Part shown: in pieces, positions 6,703 to 8,214 of the stretch
Numbering within the stretch: position 1 is the first letter of the stretch
Layout of the letters: each line of letters opens with the position of its first letter
DNA from: Desulfuromonas sp. SDB
GTDB taxonomy: Bacteria > SDB-A
Length of the DNA: 8,214 nt
Assembly: GCA_001412365.1 (NCBI GenBank)
Contig: LKUE01000276.1
Coordinates: 1-8,214, forward strand
Direction: 5' to 3'
The notes under the pieces: model-generated
What the model was told of the DNA's origin: nothing
Databases searched by the model: none
Seen by the model: the letters and a program-made list of their open reading frames with translations, nothing else
Position numbers and translations under genes: made by a program

Positions 6703-7734
6703 GTGAGAAAACTTCTGAATACACTCTATGTCACCAATCCCGATTCATACCTTACGAAAGACGGGAATAATGTTATCGTAAAGGTTGACAGAGAAGAAAA
6801 ATTTCGGATTCCGGTGCACAATCTTGAAGCGATAGTCTGTATGGGATATATGGGTGCAAGCCCCCAACTCATGAGGCTTTGTTCAGATAATGGTGTCGGA
6901 TTATCCTTTCTTTCCCGTAACGGACAGTTTCTTGCGAGAATATCAGGCAAGATTAAGGGAAATGTCCTCCTCAGAAGAACCCAGTTCAGGTATGCTGATG
7001 ATCCTATAGTATCCCTCGATCTCTCAAAACGGTTTATCATCGGCAAACTGGTAAACTGTAGAGCGGTTCTTGGAAGAAGCTTGAGAGATCACCGGGATGT
7101 TATCAACAACGATAAAGTCAGATCCATTGAGGGTTATCTTATTGATAATATTAACCGGGTTCCTGATTCCTTAAATTGCGATATCCTCAGAGGAATTGAG
7201 GGGAATTGTGCAAAATTTTACTTTTCTGCAATGGATGAACTTATTTTACAGCAGAAAGATGATTTTTTTATTAAAGAAAGAAACAGGAGACCGCCTCTGG
7301 ATAATATGAACGCCCTCTTATCATTTTTATATACATTATTAGCCCATGATACTGAATCTGCACTGGAAACAGTCGGTCTTGATCCATACGTAGGTTTTTT
7401 CCATACGGACCGGCCAGGGAGAGCGAGCCTTGCTCTTGATATAATGGAGGAATTAAGGCCGTTTATGGCTGACCGTTTGGCCCTGAACCTGATTAATCTT
7501 AGAAAGATAAAGGGTTCGGATTTTATCAAAAAAGAAAATGGGGCTGTATTTATGACTGATAACTGCAGAAAGGAAGTTCTTGCTTCATGGCAGAAAAGGA
7601 AGCAAGACCAGATAAAACATCCTTATCTGGGGGAGAATATTCCTGTTGGTCTGCTTCCCTATATCCAAGCTATGCTGATGGCACGGTACCTGAGAGGAGA
7701 TATCGATGGTTATCCACCGTTTTTCATGAACTGA
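6703..7734 (+). CDS. cas1: Cas1, CRISPR integrase (type I-C)
   Basis: A 343-residue metal-dependent integrase that, with Cas2, inserts new spacers at the leader end of the array. The start is GTG 6703, three codons inside the longest frame. AAGGTG (6691-6696) is 6 bases upstream, and the resulting MRKLLNTLYVTNPDSYL matches how type I-C Cas1 proteins usually begin; GTG 6694 lies within the ribosome-binding site. The N-terminal beta domain is followed by the helical catalytic domain, with E166 (GIEGNCAKFYF), H234 (GFFHTDRPGR) and D246 (LALDIMEELRP) as the expected metal ligands. RPFMADRLALNLIN and the C-terminal PYLGENIPVGLLPYIQAM region are typical. It appears intact. Confidence 0.97.
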   Translation: MRKLLNTLYVTNPDSYLTKDGNNVIVKVDREEKFRIPVHNLEAIVCMGYMGASPQLMRLCSDNGVGLSFLSRNGQFLARISGKIKGNVLLRRTQFRYADDPIVSLDLSKRFIIGKLVNCRAVLGRSLRDHRDVINNDKVRSIEGYLIDNINRVPDSLNCDILRGIEGNCAKFYFSAMDELILQQKDDFFIKERNRRPPLDNMNALLSFLYTLLAHDTESALETVGLDPYVGFFHTDRPGRASLALDIMEELRPFMADRLALNLINLRKIKGSDFIKKENGAVFMTDNCRKEVLASWQKRKQDQIKHPYLGENIPVGLLPYIQAMLMARYLRGDIDGYPPFFMN

Positions 7735-7743
7735 GTGATATTA

Positions 7744-8034
7744 ATGATGGTTCTTGTCACTTACGATGTAAATACAGAGACTCCTGAGGGGAGGGCAAGG
7801 CTTAGAAAAATTGCCAAACTATGTGTAAATTATGGCCAAAGGGTCCAGAATTCTGTTTTTGAGTGTCTTATCGACCCCTCGCAGTTTGAAATCCTCAGGC
7901 AAAATTTAATCGGCATCGTGGATGAAGAGAAAGATAGTATAAGGTTTTATTTTCTTGGAAAAAACTGGAAAAGAAGAGTGGAGCATTACGGTGCCAAAGC
8001 CGGTTATGATCCTGAAGGATTATTAATAGCATAG
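7744..8034 (+). CDS. cas2: Cas2, structural partner of Cas1 in spacer integration
   Basis: A 96-residue ferredoxin-fold protein whose dimer bridges two Cas1 dimers and sets the spacer length. MMVLVTYDVNTETPEGRARL opens the protein with the conserved Asp at residue 8 on the first strand. NYGQRVQNSVFECLID and FYFLGKNWKRRVEHYG are typical of the type I-C branch. I start at ATG 7744 because GAGTGAT (7733-7739) is a partial ribosome-binding site with suitable spacing. The longest frame begins at GTG 7735, which is inside that site. ATG 7747 is an equally possible start, one residue shorter. It is the last gene of the operon. Confidence 0.96.
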   Translation: MMVLVTYDVNTETPEGRARLRKIAKLCVNYGQRVQNSVFECLIDPSQFEILRQNLIGIVDEEKDSIRFYFLGKNWKRRVEHYGAKAGYDPEGLLIA

Positions 8035-8038
8035 TATT

Positions 8039-8086
8039 GCGAACCTGAAGCAAACATGAATTTTCCGGGAGGTTCGCGGGTTTTTT
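8039..8086 (+). terminator. Hairpin with T-run after cas2, putative terminator of the cas operon
   Basis: GCGAACCT (8039-8046) pairs perfectly with AGGTTCGC (8070-8077) across a 23-base loop. GGG and six Ts (8081-8086) follow. The stem begins 4 bases after the cas2 stop. This is the expected form of an intrinsic terminator, though the loop is long. In an archaeon the T-run itself may be the main signal. It would separate cas transcription from that of the array. Confidence 0.6.
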
Positions 8087-8184
8087 AGAGATCTATTATA
8101 TTAAATTTTTGCCGAGTTTTCAGAAACATGATTTGATAAATTAGGACAATAACTAAATTAGTAGCAATATGACATTAATTTGCA
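8087..8184 (+). promoter_or_regulatory. CRISPR leader
   Basis: About 98 strongly AT-rich bases between the cas2 terminator and the first repeat, on the 5' side of the repeat in its crRNA orientation, as expected for a leader. It should hold the array promoter and the site that directs Cas1-Cas2 to the first repeat. TATA-like stretches occur at 8096-8103 (TTATATTA) and around 8132-8143. The second would place a start roughly 20 bases before the repeat. A short palindrome, ACTAAATTAGT, sits at 8152-8162. I cannot decide which promoter element is used. Confidence 0.7.
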
Positions 8185-8214
8185 GTCACACCCTTCACGG
8201 GTGTGCGGATTGAA
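8185..8214 (+). CRISPR. First repeat of a type I-C CRISPR array, cut by the window end
   Basis: Thirty bases matching the type I-C repeat pattern: it begins GTCACACCC and ends GCGGATTGAA. CACACCC (8187-8193) and GGGTGTG (8199-8205) form a perfect 7-bp stem with loop TTCAC. I-C repeats are usually 32 bases ending in GAAAC or GAAAT, so two bases are probably missing. Cas5c cutting at the 3' base of the stem (after 8205) would then leave an 11-base 5' handle, the length known for type I-C. Only one copy is visible, so the array is inferred from the match, the adjacent leader and the cas operon. Confidence 0.88.

Overview
The window carries one complete type I-C CRISPR-Cas locus (formerly Dvulg/Csd subtype), entirely on the + strand. 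The gene order is cas3 - cas5c - cas8c (with an internal cas11c) - cas7c - cas4 - cas1 - cas2, followed by an AT-rich leader and the first repeat of a CRISPR array that is cut by the window end. This is the canonical I-C order. All genes look intact and the catalytic motifs I looked for are present. I found no evidence of a wholly new system. The most useful points lie below the annotation level: a second gene inside cas8c, several start sites that differ from the longest open frames, and the promoter, terminator and leader signals.

Layout. Positions 1-380 have no convincing gene. They hold a start-less open frame (55-291) that may be a gene remnant, a 10-bp palindrome running into a T-tract, and a TATA-like box about 26 bases before the cas3 ATG. 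From 381 to 8034 the seven cas genes are packed with gaps of 3-15 bases or 4-base ATGA overlaps, so they are very probably one operon. A hairpin followed by six Ts (8039-8086) follows cas2. The leader then runs to 8184, and the first 30 bases of a repeat, probably 32 bases long, fill 8185-8214. The spacers lie outside the window.

How the parts work together (family knowledge). Cas4, Cas1 and Cas2 select, trim and integrate new spacers at the leader end of the array. Cas5c replaces Cas6 as the enzyme that cuts the pre-crRNA at the repeat hairpin, and it stays on the 5' handle. Cas7c forms the backbone along the crRNA. Cas8c recognises the PAM, and Cas11c, translated separately from the 3' end of cas8c, forms the inner filament of Cascade. 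Cas3 is then recruited to nick and degrade the target DNA.

Organism. Moderate AT-richness, frequent AGA/AGG and ATA codons, GGTG/GGAGG ribosome-binding sites, and a TATA-box-like element placed for a leaderless cas3 transcript would fit a methanogenic euryarchaeon (for example Methanomicrobiales). I cannot rule out an anaerobic bacterium, since type I-C loci move horizontally, so this assignment is tentative.
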